Positions 25,247-40,448 of a DNA stretch of 64,000 nucleotides are shown here, one piece after another. The stretch spans positions 5,444,501 through 5,508,500 of the forward strand of contig NC_132971.1 of the NCBI RefSeq assembly GCF_047496725.1. The letters are read 5' to 3'. This DNA comes from Anoplolepis gracilipes (taxonomy: Eukaryota > Arthropoda > Insecta > Hymenoptera > Formicidae). The position numbers and the translations under genes are program-made. Every line of letters begins with the position of its first letter. The first letter of the stretch is position 1. The notes beneath the pieces were generated by a model. That model saw only the letters and a list, made by a program, of their open reading frames with translations, was not told the origin of the DNA and did not search any database.

Positions 25247-28200
25247 TATGTACAACCGCGGGTATAACAGCAGGTGCATTCGGTTACAGAGCTCGGTCAG
25301 CAATCCTGATTTCGCTGCATGCAAGAATTCTGTGGTCGTTGCAGTTTCAACGTGAACATCTTTATCCTCTTCCCTTTTCCTCGTTCTCCTCCGTCGTAGG
25401 AATCGTCGTCCTCGTCGGCGTTCTCGTCGACTGACTGGAATAAAAACTCGTGATTTATAGCCGGATATCCTGGAGGTCGATAAAATTTCAAAAGCTTCTG
25501 CTCCGTCGACATTATTAAAGGCGACTCGAAGGCTCTTAGTGAACTCGAGAAATGTGTACGATAGAGTATTTAGACAACTTTATAGTCTCGACTCGAAAGG
25601 AGTTGAGGAGAATTTCGGAATTTATATATAATGCCAGAGAATGTCACGTATTTCGGACATTTTCTGAATTTCATACCTCGTTATAATCCGATGAGGGATC
25701 CTTCGCTCTTCCGGCGAACCCTGCTTTCATCCATACGTGAGAAAAAAGTAAATCTCAATAATATTAACGGCGGTTGCAAGAATATTCAGAAATAGGAATA
25801 CCGTGCTGGGATACACGTTCGACGTGAAAATCACAATGGTTGAACAAAGCTTCGCCGCGTCGCGTTTTTATGCATCCTATGCGATTTTGCATAGGAAATC
25901 CATGCAGTTCGCGTAGAACGACTCAAAAATCGCGTATACCCCCCGGAGAAATATGCGCCCATCCCACGTGCACGTACGTAGAAACACGTGCAACCGAAAT
26001 TATTCACGTCGTGTACGATTTCTGGACCGTCGTAGAGCCTTGTGAACTATAAATCCAGTCATCCTTCCTACGATAGGGAAGCTGAGCGTGATTTAGCCGG
26101 TTTCCCAGAAGCAAATAAAAAACAAAAAGAAGAGAGAAAAAGAGAGGGATGGAGAAAGAGGAAAAGACATAGAGGCGAAAATGAGAAATTCGGACATAGA
26201 GGACAGTAAGAATAAAATAAGTTTTGCCGGACAAAATTGTTACTTCACGACGCGAAACGAATTTTCGAAATGTTTGCCAGATAATTTTGTTATCACGAAC
26301 TACTAACTAGTTGATAGTATTAGCGAAAACGATGAAACGTGGTCAGAATTCTGATTCCGTTAATAAAAGCTGGAATTTCGAGTAAGTTGAATTATTATTC
26401 TATCTTGAAAAATATGTACCCGTATCGAAAATATTGGATCTATATATCTATTCTAGTAAAAGAATATTGGTTATTTGATAATTTTTGCATATTTTATATA
26501 TATTAAAAATTCCTTAAATTATATTGAAAATTATAGAATCTAAAAATTCATATTAAAAGTAAGATATAAAGAATAATATAATCGGACCAAAATTATATTA
26601 ATTAATTGATTTCCAAATTTCTTCAAGTTTACTCTCACAGAGAATAAAAGAATGTAAATAAAAAATTGTATACACAGAGTTGTTAAACTGTATGTATTTG
26701 TGCGAGAAAATAAATTTGCAACGACGCGTATAAATGTGTCTACTCCTTCCTATTTTCCTATAATGCGTATGTGCAAATTTTCTTGACGTAACAACAGCGT
26801 GGAAGAGAGAATGGTCGCGTGTGAATAATCCAGGATCGGCAAGAACATCAGTTCACGTCGGGCAACTTAAGCGGCGAAATGGTTATTTTCGTGACGCGAG
26901 AACGGCATTCCAAAGTGCGCGGCCGTGCAAATGCTTCTTTGCAAAAATGTGCGCGTCTATCCTTTATATATTCCTCTTTTTTTCCATCGCATTTTTTCCG
27001 CGATGTTTCCTTTTACTTTCTCTATTCCGTAGATAGCGATGATGTCAGTAGTGCTTGGATAGAAAAAGAAGGAAGAGAGGGAAAAAAAAAACGAAGACTA
27101 CGATAAAACGCATTCCTTCCCCCTTCCTGGCGAAAACGTGAGTAGATCGCAACAAACGACAACGATGGGTGGGAGGGAGGGAGGGGGCGACGGGATGAAA
27201 CGAGGTAAAAAGAGGGAAGCTGGTCGATAGTATCCAAGCTCCCGAACTATTCCGGATTCTGTTGCTTTTTATTATCATGTTCGATCGGAATATTGCCTTC
27301 GCACGTGAAACGCATGTGCATACCGTGTGTCATGTCGACAGCGTGAAATTGTGATTCGTGAGAACCCGTGGTACGCCATGACCAAGCGGTTTTTGTCTCG
27401 GGAATAACGCGACAGAGTGCCACAATTTGTGCGCGCGTAACACTACCGGTGAGCATTTATTTTAACATCGTTCTATCTCTGTCAGCAAGCATATCTTGCG
27501 CAAAATAGAACGCAATGAGATACAGAGAGATGGGCAATCTGTCATTGTTTTTTTCATTTTCTTTTTAAAAGTACACATTAAAGAGTAAGAGTTATGGATT
27601 GAAAATTATATGAAGGGAGAGAAAAATAAATCATATTATTGATGGAAATTTTAGTTCTAATTACGGTATTAAATGTAACTTGCATTAAGATATTGGATTT
27701 TATATTGGATCGCATCTTATTTTTGCAAACATAATGAAAAAAATCCATGAAAGTTTAAATATGCACACAAAAATTCTTTCTTACATCAAATATGTCAATT
27801 ACATACATCAAGTCCAAAATATTAAAAAATATATATGTACAATAATCTTCCTGAATAATATAAATGTCCTTTTAAAAGAGATTACTTTTTTTTATTTTGC
27901 TATGATGTAAAACTTTTTTTTTGTATCAGATGTGTGCTAATATTTATTTTTCCAGTTGTGATTGTCAATAGAATGATCGTTTTGCGTGTTGTGCTATATG
28001 TTCCCGGCAGATCTGACAGGTTGTAATAGAGTACGGATGATATGTCACCGGAGGGGAAGGGGGGAAGGGTGGTATAGATCTCCGGAATTATAAAAAGCAA
28101 AAATATATTCCCCCGATAACACACGGAGCAACGAGTCGTTCGCTCGAAACTTACCCAGAGTTTCCGGTACAGCGAACTTTAGTACGCCCGGTTATCTTGT

Positions 28201-31200
28201 ACGGGGTACGCGAAGATAGCGCGAGGACTAAGATGATCCTGATACGAGAAATTCAAGTGAAGTGTGAAGATAACGAGACGGGTCGAGACCGTGCACGGGC
28301 GTGAAAAAGAGACGACCGGGGTGAGAAAGAGCTCGCCCGGAAGGGAGACAGAGATAAATGAGGGAAAGAGGGACGGGCACGAAGGCACGAAATATTTGAG
28401 TCGCGTGACACTATGACGCGTGTAATGCAAGCCGAGGTTTAACCCCCGCTGAAGAACGCTACGGTTCTACGGTTCTCTATACGAGATGGGATGGGCCGGA
28501 GGGGGAGGATAATAGAATGCATTATTCAATAACATCGTGATTAATTTACGACGCAATCGAATTTTATAAATGAAATGTTGTGTGTTAAAATAATATATTT
28601 CGATAACGATATATATATATATATATATATATTTGTGTGTGTGTATGAGAGAAAGAGAGAGAGAGAGAGAGAAGAGAAAGTCAAACAATTAAATTAATGG
28701 AACTGAATTTTGTAACGATGCGAATGACTAAGTGCATCACTCGATCATAAATGATATACATCAGTGTATATATGAATTTATATTTTCGTTATATTTCTGC
28801 TGTGAGTTCTCCTGAGCGACGTGTCCTACTTACTTGAAGTTTACATTTTGCCTGAATAAAAAGCCCAAGGAAAAAAAGGCTTTACCCTACAAGTGTTTTA
28901 CTTTCTTCGCGACTATGTTGAATACTGCGTTAAACATGGGCGCACCCAGGTGGTTACAGAGTTAATGCACCGCTGACTTATGATAAAATTAAAGGAACAA
29001 AAGGAAATTGGGAGAGGAAGAATGATGAAGTATGAAATATTTGTGTCGCGTGACACTGCAATTTATCCGTCGGTGCAACGTCGTTAATACCCGGCTGCCT
29101 ACGTACCGTGACTTTGTCACGTGCTACGTGTGAAGAGAGTAACGTGTAACGATCCTGCGTGGAGAAACGCAAGGTATACAAACCAGGAAGGCGGATTTAT
29201 TCCCGACGATGTTTGCAATCATTTTACAATTACAAACGCAGCAAAACGGTGGAACGGCGACGGCGACTAACACACGGCAAAAATAAATTGCGAAATAACT
29301 AACAGTCTGCCACACAAATCGCGTATATATTCGTCGAAATGAATTGATTAATAAAACACGTCAACAATATCGGCGGCGACGACGCCGATAAAAGATTGAT
29401 TAAACGCGGTAACTGGAATTGGAAACAGCGTGAATAAATCTCGCGTGAATAAATGGAATGCAATATCGCAGATAAATTTCTATATCTGTGCAACATTGGA
29501 GGCCAATTATACGATACAAGTTTCATCATACTTATAAATTGATGAAATTCTCGAAGAATCTTTCTTCTCCTGTCTCTTATGTATCTCTTATTTCACAAAC
29601 TGATGTTACGATTTGGAATCCATTTCCAGATATAACAACGACAATATCGACAATCGTCATCGACAATCACGATCGAGATCCGACAATCATTTTCCAATTA
29701 TGGATGCATCGAGACGGAATGTAACAGGAACCGAAGGCGGGAGGGACAACAGGACGGGAATAAATCTTCCGGGTGATTGATCATCCGCCATGAATCGCGC
29801 ACGCTGAGCGATATTAATGCACTATCAGTCGTGGCAGGTTTGCACGGATGGCTCGCGTGTACCGCGCGTGTAGCTTTGACGATTCTGTCGCTCGTCGCCT
29901 CTACCCGATATTTATACGCGCGTTTTTTCACAAACGGGGTCGAGGTTTACGGGAGGAAAAAAACCGACCAATTGGCAGACCCCGCTTGAAATTTCGGACA
30001 TGCCGGAATATAACCGCGTCGTAGTTTGCTAGTCTATATAACGCACTCATTTTTCTTTCTTCTTCATTTCATTCGTGTTCTCATTCCTTTTTCCTGACGG
30101 GATGGATCCCGAGATATAAAGTTCGACATTCGGGAATATCGTAAAATTTGGCGCGGTAACGATGCAGTACGAAAAAACGATCTGGTCGATTGATTAATAA
30201 AGTTACAACTAGATATCTAATAGTATGATATATATACCAGGTTTTTTTAGACCTGTATTTAAGAAGAATTCATCAAATCAATTTTTTTTCTTGTCTCGAC
30301 AATAATTAATATATATATATACTGATATAATAAAGATATAATTATATTTTTAGCAATAAAATGGAAAGTTATACAGATAATTGATATTATGTTCGCATGT
30401 CTGACTATATCCTCCTTTTTCCACTGATAAATATAACTATTCAATTTTAACTGATTATACACGGACATTTAACATATCCTACTTATTCCGTTGATAAATA
30501 TGTCCATTCAACTTCAATTTTTTAGTGTATTGTAAAAAATTGAAGCTGTTATTTCATATGATACAATATACAAAAATATTTGAAAAAAAATCCAATTGCT
30601 TTTACAGAAGCGTGAAAGACAGGTTCCTCTCGTGAGAGGATTTGTTCTGTAATTAAGATGCATTGACAATACGTAGGCTAAGAATACCGATCCGTGTAAA
30701 TCGATTTCCGATTGTATGTCGGGCAAGCCTTCACCCGCGATCCGATCACGACGCGACGACCACGACGCACATTGTTTCGCAATCAAAGGGGCATTGTTTC
30801 CAGTGTCGGTGGGACATCCTATCGAACATTGACATCGATCAACACCTCTGCTGCCAATATTCGTGAATGCGAGAGAAAATATATATAATTGACAGAGAGA
30901 TAAAGTTTTACCGTTTTGCAACTCTCTAGTTTAATTTGCCGGAACTGTCGAGTGTTTAATCACTCACCACTAAAAACGCTAACTGAAAAAAAACTATGAC
31001 ATAGACAGCGTTAGTCTTCATGAAAAAATACTGGCATTATATATCATCACGATAAAGATACTTGACACTTTTAGAGAAAATAATAAAAAGGGAAAATAAT
31101 TGGCGACTCTATCTATTGTATCTAACTGACTACATTTCCGCTCACGAAAAGCCTTCGAATGTCGTAATCCGACACCTTGATGGATCAAAGCGGCGGTAAC

Positions 31201-34200
31201 ATCGTTGAAGAAGGAACCAGTCGTTTCCTCGTCGTTTCCGCTTTCCCTTCTTGATTTCGACTGACGGTATTTCTCGGACCGTAATGTCAGCTCGCTAAAA
31301 AAAAAACCTTGAAGAGAAAAATGTGGGATATAGTCTTACCTCTCCTGAAGCGACCGCCTCGCCCGGAATGAAGAGTTCTGGGTAAATATTGTCCAAGTAC
31401 CACTTGAATGACTTGCATCCCAATTTCTTCCTAAGGGTCTTTCGCTCCGATACATCACCGTAATTTCCCTACGAAAATGCAATATGCAGTCAAGTTGGGA
31501 TCATGCTTCCACGCCGACAAAGATGACAAAGATAAAATTGTGAAAAAATTCGAGAAATTTATAAATATGTTATAATAATATAAAATAGTTATATGCATTT
31601 TCTAAATATAATTATCGATTGTAAAAATAAATGCAAATAAAGTCAAATTATAACTCGTAAGATTTCTATATTCTTTAGGATAAAAGAAACAGTCGCTAAG
31701 AATCTGCCATGTTTTAAATTAAATGATAGAATAAAGATTTGATTAATATATAAAATGAGAGAATATTATCTATTTTTATCTTTCCCTTTACATATAATAA
31801 TTATACTTTTTAAATAATATAAAATGTCATTATCGATAGAATTGTGCTGTATTGTAAACTTGACCCAATTGTTGATATTGGAAATTATTACTTACAAATA
31901 GGAATAGCAGTATGTAAGCAAAAGCGATTTATATCATTATTTTATGAAGCCATCCATGAAGACGACATTCTCGATAGATTCGATCATTACATAGAGCGGC
32001 GTGCTTACGGAAGCGATTTATTCTCTACGCTTCGATTTATCTCGTCGATTAGATCTCGACAGGAGAATAAGAGCGGACAAGCATCAAGGATAAATGACAG
32101 ATCGTTATAGAGGGGGACGAAAGAAATGTCCTTCAGGCAAGCGAGGACATGCGCGCGAGTCTTAAAAGCACTTGGCACGTTTATGGCCCTTTTTACGACT
32201 ATTCTTGGTCTACGATCCTCTCCATCATCGGCCGCCTTTATCGTCATCCTTCATCCTATTCTTACTAAACCGTTCGGTCAATGTTTACGAGCAACTTGGA
32301 TTAAAAAAACATAGCCAACAAAGTTTTATCAATATACTATAATTTGAAACAAGATCTTTATTGTAGCCAAAAATAAATTATTATTCGTTCCTTTTCCGCG
32401 GTAGCTTATACACTGTAATTGTAGATGTATATATCCCCAAATGTCTGTAATTTTTTCTTTGTTTCGTTCCTGCGTGTCTCTACATTGCAAAGATTTTTCT
32501 TTGTTTATTTATACGCGAATATTTTTATTTCAATATTATATTTTAATTCCCATTTATAATCGTAAAAAATTGCCTTTCTCTTGTCTTAGAGTGTCCCACT
32601 CGAATCTTGTATTAATCTGCGAGCTAAGGTGAAACGAGCTATTCTAATTGTCTCCTAGTTGCATTCTCACGTAGCGAAAAGTCATATATGGAAGGAAGGT
32701 TATACATGCGACAAAGTACAAGTACTCACCTTGTCGTGACCTATCCTTTGATAGTAGTACTTGGCGTACTCGTCCAGCCACACTTCGCTCAGCCTTATGC
32801 TGTTCCTCTTGAGCACGTTCACGCCGCTGCGCCACTTGTAGGGCGAACGTTTCCTAAAGATGTGACCCACGTGCGAGCACGGCACAATTTCTAGGGTGCC
32901 TACGAGCGCACCGAGTTATTAGATCAGTATTCTCAGCCGTTTGTTACGTTCGTTGAGTCGCTTGTTAATACCAAGAATCGCTCATAAATGTAGAATATAA
33001 AATATTTTGTACAAAGCTGCACGCGTGATTATTACAAATTATAAATAATAATGAAAATTTAACACGTAAAAGAAATAATTATTATGTTAAAAGTAAAAAA
33101 GCGTCGATAAAAATTTTTATACTAGACGTATAGATAATTACTCTTGTGTCTCAGATATGCTAATTTAAAATTGTAGATTTCTAAATTGGAAAACAAACAT
33201 GAGATTTTCTTTATAAATATTACTTGTCAGACTTACCTCCGCACATCCAAGTTTTAAACGATAATTCAAGATTTTCGCCGCCCCAGATGTCAAAGCCGCT
33301 GTCGTACGTGCCGATACGTTCAAAGAAGAGTCGGTCTATCGAAAAGAGGCCACCAGCCATCGTTGGCGACCAAACGGGTTCGGCCGGATTTTTATGTCTT
33401 TTCTTCTCCCTCTCTGGCACCGCGTGCCAATTGAACTTGTTAACAAACATTAATATGTAACATCAAGAATTCGCTCAACGCAGATGTGCAATTTGTGTAA
33501 CTTGGCAATTATAATAAATTATATAAAAATATGTTAAAGTAATATTATAAAATAAAAATGTTAAAAATATGTCGTAACGTAGATTACACTTCGCAAAATA
33601 AACACGTGTTTTAAAATTGATTCTTTTATCTTTTATGAGGAGATATGTGTATATAAAATATTTTCTTCATAGAATTGAATGTAAGTTACACTATATTTTG
33701 AAATTTTTACAACTCCAAGCAAATTCAATCGCATGCCGTCAAGACAGATGCATTCTCAATCGGCTTGCGAAAGTAGCACAAAGATTTCGTTTACCTGAAG
33801 ATTCCAATCGAATCCGCCGACATTTACGCCGCCCGAATCGCGCCAGTGGTATTCCAGGGTCGTGTCGTCTATAACATCGATCACTGGACAAACTACCGTT
33901 GTCGGATCGCGTGCGATCCGATCCAGAAGAGGTTCCAACCAACCTTCTGTACACTCGCAATGGCTATCCAAATACGTGAGTACCGGTGCTTTGGCTGCCG
34001 CGGCGCCTAGCAAGCGTGCCCTGATAAGACCCTCTCGTTTATTCGCCCTAATAATCCTTACTTTCGGATAATTCATCATATAGTCTTCCAATTGACGTTT
34101 CAAATGAGCTGTGGAACAAGAGGTTTCTTGTCATTCGCCATTTCGTGTGAAATAATATTATACGTCGCAATAATAAAATATTGCGGCGCGCGCATGTGTA

Positions 34201-37200
34201 ACGTTATTAATATATTTAATTAAAAATTATTAATTAATTATTATTTAAATATTATTTAATTAAAAATAATTTTTCTAACGATTTAATTTTCTATTTTATG
34301 TCTTTCTACATTGCATACCTATTCTCTTTCATTGTATACATAAATTCATGAAATTTAATATTATTTAAAATATTATTATTACAAAATAATATATTAAATT
34401 TAATATTATTTACACATTGTCTTTACAAAATACCTCCCTTTGTCTTTACTAAAATATTTCGTAGAATTTTTATAAAACATACCGATATTTTCATTATTAA
34501 ACGATTGTATAATATATGGCATCTCATAATGCGCGAGATAGCGTTATTGATGGAACCTGTCGTCTATATAATACATCATAAGATTTATTTGAATATTAAT
34601 TTTATAGAAAACTCCACAGGTTTTCTCACGCAATATTATGATTTTTTAAATTTATATTTTTATCGCGATTTGAAACGCGCGTAAGTTACCCGCAGGATCT
34701 ATACTTTAGCGACGGATATTGCAACAATAAAATCAAGCTGCCTGCTTCTCTAGGTTTCTCTAACGTCGATTACATCCTTAATGTCGGATTACGGTTTATT
34801 TACGATGTCATTCGCAAGCTGTTGCGGCAACAATCACCTTCCCCATTCTGGATTCATACCTTAACTACGATCGATTTAATCGTATGCTAGGTAGAAACAA
34901 CGATAATCCCGTATAATGGCGTTTTTCTTATATTTATCCGAGTAATTGTCAACCTTATAAAAAAAAAGAAGCTACGATTGTAGCTTATTAAATCCAATAA
35001 AGTTTATATAATTAATTTCTAATTCGCTGTTAAGGTATCTTAAGCAACGACCGAGTACAAAAGAAATGTAGTTCGTAAAATTTATATTCAAAAGTTTATC
35101 AGGTAAGTTTAGCAAGTTAATAATGAGTATATATCTACTGTCTCCGGTTAAAAGAAGATTTATTACAAGATCCACTTTCCTTATCATATTTTTAATCTTC
35201 ATTTTATTAGACTCTACAAATCCTAGCAGAAAAAAAAGTTTTCGTGTCGATGAGAAATCGACAGAAATCATGATTAAAAGGCTTTGTCTAGTAATGTCGG
35301 TTTAGCGGATGTTTCGCAGAGTGGTCTGTTATTTCGCGTTATTTCTGGCAATCATAGGCGAGACTTAAGATTTATGAGACATATCCGCCTATAGTTATGC
35401 CGGTCGCCGGGCAGCAATTAGCAGACATTCGTGATTTATTCTCCGTTAGATTGGCTTTATGAGGGACCACCGGGCCACTAATCCTAAATCCCTATCCTGT
35501 AAGCTCGGTTAACTATGGATACTATAAGGGGATTCTACGGATCAGCATAGTTCGTGTTAGACGCAATGATTACCTAGCGAAACGTTCGTGTACTTGGAAA
35601 CGATAGAGATGTCGGTTCGATTTTATGCATCTTTAGGATAAATTACGCGTTTGATGAGCTTTAATACAAAGTCATCGCATCATTTTACTCTCGTGTCTAC
35701 TCGGTTATCTCTAGCCCTCGGAATTTCCCATCAACTCGCGAAAAGAATTTCCTCGTTGTATGTCGAAATAGGAAAAATACAGAAGTCATTGTACGGGTCG
35801 GTATGAGTCGAGAAAATAAAAAATTTCTCTCAAAATACGTCAAAGTACCGTCGTTAACTATACCCGAACGAGAAGAGATGGACCGTAAAAGATGATTTAG
35901 AGGTCAGACATTTAATGCGCACGCAACTACGGGCGTATGCGCATGGATTCCGCGCGCATTCCAATCTAAATTAATTACTAATGAATTCCTCGAATACAGA
36001 GGCACGCATAAACCGACCGTGGCCGTTATTGCAAATTTCATTATGACTTTGCCGAGCACATTGTGAGGCGCAGATAATGGAAACGCTCAAAGAGCACCCA
36101 GTCTGTCCTCGTTGAGAAGGCTCATAATTAACTCCGTAATTCTCGTCGTCGATCCCCTGTATAAAAGCTAATTATCGTTTTGCTCAAGAAGACTAAAGCT
36201 TTCGCCTGTAAAATTCATTACAACTTTCTTACAGGCATATTAATCATTGAACTAACTTTAATCTCCACTATGTGCGACCGAAAAGAATATATCGATAGAA
36301 TATATAATTTTTCGAAATAATATTCAAAGATATAGATATTATATGTAGCACAGTCTATGTATACATATTGTTAAAAAGAAATATACGATAGTACAGCGTT
36401 GATGATGGAGAGGCGATTATAGATATATATTAAAAATTTCTTCTAATATAGAGCACGTAATCTTAAATTAAAATCATGCATGAATCTCCGTTTACTTCGT
36501 TCGTCCTATGAATAAAAAAAAAGTATATATAAAGTATAGTATTTTGATCTCATTTCTGCGATAAAGCAATCGTAGTTGTCTGTTAATAATACACACCAAG
36601 CTAGCCAGGAGATCACTAAAGTGACCACGATTATAGGTTTAACTTCTAGCCGAGAATTTATCTCCAGCTTTTAATACGGATCGCCAGTAACCGCTTTAGC
36701 TATACCATTTCCATCACGTCGCGTTTTCCTGAATCTGGTTAATCTCGGACACCTTTTCTCTTAGGATTTTTATGCTCATGTACTTTTATTATAAGGTAGA
36801 ATCTCATGCGATTACGATTGCCTTTTTCGCCCGTTAATGCAGTAATTAAGTTGGAAAATAATATAATTTTTAATTCAGAAGAAAAATATTATCTATTATG
36901 AAATTGACATTTTATATGTATTGATAAGGTGTGTTGTACACACACACACACACATAAAGAAACAAAAACTGTTTATATAAAATATTAAAAAATTTTTTAA
37001 ATATTAATTTTATCATATTGCACGAAAATTATTTATTTAAAGCCGTGGAAAAATGATCAAAATTCGTTTTAAATGGACCAAAATAACTATTTTTCACTTT
37101 TTTACAAATTTTGATCATTTTTCCATGGATGTATACAAATAAAATTGATACTATTATATTCAACAATTTTAAAAACTATAAAAAAATACATCTACAAACT

Positions 37201-40200
37201 GGATTACACTTCTTAAGTAAAAGTCGGCGTATATTCCTATCGTTTTATTATTATAGATTATCTTCTTGAATAAAAGGCATTTTTTTATTTGAAATGAATA
37301 TAATATATTCTCATTTCAGACGGTAGGCAAAATGTTAATATTAAAAAGACTTTAAAATTTTAACTATGTCGATTAAAATATATTTATTCTTTTAAACATC
37401 AGAGGAAAAATGAGTTTAATATCTCTTAAAAGCTTTTTTCTCTCGAATTATCTTTTCTAGGAAGTAGAGACTATTATAAATTTCAAATCATTAGTTATAA
37501 AAAGTTTTAGTTAAAAAATATATTACTATTTATTAAATTTATATAACTAATATTAATTTTATTTTATATTATATTACTATTTGAAAATTATTTACAAGTG
37601 GAATAAAAAATTATTGTTCACTTGATGTCGGTATTTTTAAATAATGCAAAAAAAATTTACAAAACAAATTTACCTTGAGTCTCTTTCCGTATGAATATAA
37701 TTTTTAAATGTTTCCAATTTCTAGTTTAAATCTTTGCTGAACTTTTCTTCATCACTTTTGATGTCCTGCGTATCTAGTGCTTTCTTGTTGTTCCAAGTCG
37801 TCTTTAATATTTTTCCGCATTAATTATTTCGTAAAAGTAGAGATATTTTGATAAATTCTCTGGATAAATACATTTTTATTCCGTTACATCATACATCATC
37901 ATGTTTAAAAATCTTCAAAGAACATTTCTCTTTCTGTAATCTTCTCACTGCTTCTAATATTTTTCTGTTATTGTTGACATTCTTCTCTTTCATAATTGTT
38001 GAGCATTTCTTCATTTGAATTGGTGTTGCTGCACAATGTACTTTCAATTACTATGTTTGATTTGTTCGAGCTTTCAGTTGAATCATTTCTTTTTAGTTTA
38101 TTTTCTTCAGTATTTTTAATATTTCCTGTATTTTTAATATTGCCTTTAACAAACGTATGCATTACAGGAATTTCGTCAGAAACTGTATTACTTAACTGAC
38201 AGTTAATGTCGAAGAATCTTCTTGTGTCTGATGACCTTGTCTTAAAAATCTTTTCCATAATTTTTCTATATCTTGAGAGCTAAGAAGTTTCACGCCTTCC
38301 AGATCGTAGATACACAATAACTATAATTGTATTCTCTGTTAAACTCTTTATCTTCATAAGAAAAATTGCGTACACGTTCTAAGATATAATTATTAAAAAT
38401 TCGATTGACTTCTTCAATAATATCTGAATGCAGTGGTTCAAAAAGTGAGACTGTGTTTGTTGGAAGGAACACTATTTCGAAACCGTCATCTTTCGTATTA
38501 ATCTTTTTTTCCGAGAAGATATGTTGCACGCAATTGTCAACAAGTAAAAGCACTTTTCCCGTTATATTTTTTTCTAATTGATGTTCTCTTACACTTGTCT
38601 TAAACCGATTATTGTACCAATGTGCAAAATCCTTTTCTTCCGATTCTTCCGTCGAGATATTTTCTTTTAATTTATGGGCCACAAGTAATGTCTCACGATG
38701 TTCTGACACGCCTTGATTTTTATTTTCATTTTTATGATCATATATAAATGTCTGTGGTCTGTGACTGCCAGTAACATTTGTGCAAAGTATAATAATTGAA
38801 GGGTTCTCTTTTAATTTTGTAACATCAATTTGTTTCTCTTCAATTTTTCTTTTGTCTGCATGTTCTAGCAAGAGATGAAGAAGAGTTTTTTATATAAGGT
38901 CTGGTTTGACTATATTATAAATATTATCTCTACTAATATTTTCGTTTTCTAATCGCTGACTGAATTCTTGAATAAACTTTTTGGCATATGATTGATTGGC
39001 CTCATCATTTCTTTGAATGCCATTTTGCGAAATCTCATCCATATCTTGAAAATCTGATTCAATATGATAACGTTTCCCAATTCTCCATACCCAGCTTTCT
39101 TCTTCCTTCTTTGTTAATGGTCTACTAAACTTGTCTATAAATTTTCGTGTTTTATCTATAAGCATTTCGTGTGAAATTGTAGCTCCTGACTTCTTCCGTT
39201 CAATTAACCAATGAAGTAGTTGTTTATCCAAATCAGATACATTGGTCGCATCATTTTTTTACCGAAATTTTGAAAAATATTAGGTTTTGTTAGAATCTTA
39301 TGACATTTCTTAAATTTATACAGCCAGCATTTTTTTGCATTATTTGTTGATGATCCACTAAACTTGTCTATAAGTTTGTTGGTTTTATTTCTAAGCATCT
39401 TGGGTAAAATTTTATCTTTTTTTATTATCTGGTCTAGTAACCAATTAAGCAATTGTTTATCCACTTCTTCAAACTTCAGATGTTTACTATTGTGTAGTTG
39501 AATATTGTAACGTTTTTTAAATGACTTCAGCCAGGTCGAAAGGTTCGTTGGTGATGGTCCCCCAATATTATTTTCTATTTCTTTTGCTTTCTTAAAAAGT
39601 AGGTTATGCGTAATATTGTTTCTTAATTTTTCTGTTTTTTATACCATTTATGCAATTTATTTTCTAACTCTTTAAACTTGGAATACTGTAGTCTTTTGTT
39701 TTGTACGTTTATTCCTTGCATCACCGATTCATTATGTTTACTACGCTTTATTTGATAAGCAGTAGCTGTACCTATTTTATAATCAGCAACAATTTTTTTA
39801 ATTGGATCGATACCTGCATTCGCTTTCTGGTGAATTTCAATGCGCTCTTCAAGCGAGAGCATGTGTCGTTTCTGTCTCGTTTTACACTTGAATGACATGA
39901 CGAGTTTTTTATATTTAAAATTATTTTTATGCAAAACTTTGTTTCACTGTTGATTTCAGAGAGTCTTTGAAAACTTTTCACAACGCAATGTGAGGAGTTG
40001 AAGCACTGAAAATTATACTAGCAACTGAATGTTGTGGTTGCTTTTGAGAAAAACTTTCCAAATAATAATATTAATAAGGAAGATAGCACGTAATCGACCA
40101 AACTGGCAAATATGCTTGTATAATTTTATTTGGTGTTCGACGATGTATAACGACGTTTCGACCTTTCGACTTTAGGTCCTTATCAAGTCTTAAAATTATA

Positions 40201-40396
40201 ACGATCCCGATTAGGAATAAATTCAAACGTCACATTTACACGTCAGATATTAGACACCTGATAATAATATTGTTTAAAAGTCATGTATCGACTCATGGTC
40301 ATGTAACGGCAATGTTTTTGCTTTTTCGATGTTTACTATTTACGTATAGTGATATCTGTTAGAACATTAAAAATGATAAATATAATTATCGTTATA

Positions 40397-40448
<52 letters not shown>

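Larger units (their letters stand above)
24502..31339. other. Pgant intron before the lectin exons
   Basis: About 6.8 kb. Apart from the candidate exons near 25.4-25.7 kb no coding segment is recognised. It includes a TA run (25207-25239), a TA/GT/GA composite repeat (28608-28677) and a GC-rich purine-heavy block (about 28020-28500) with a TATAAAAAG on the + strand at about 28087; no gene could be tied to it. Confidence 0.5.

Noticed and set aside
28087..28140. Plus-strand TATAAAAAG followed by GC-rich sequence
   Set aside because: No downstream gene or clear initiator; a TATA-like word in AT-rich DNA is expected by chance.
30514..30921. 135-codon minus-strand frame with several Cys in the pgant intron
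   Set aside because: I checked whether it was a third lectin exon, but it has neither the CLD/QxW pattern nor matching borders.
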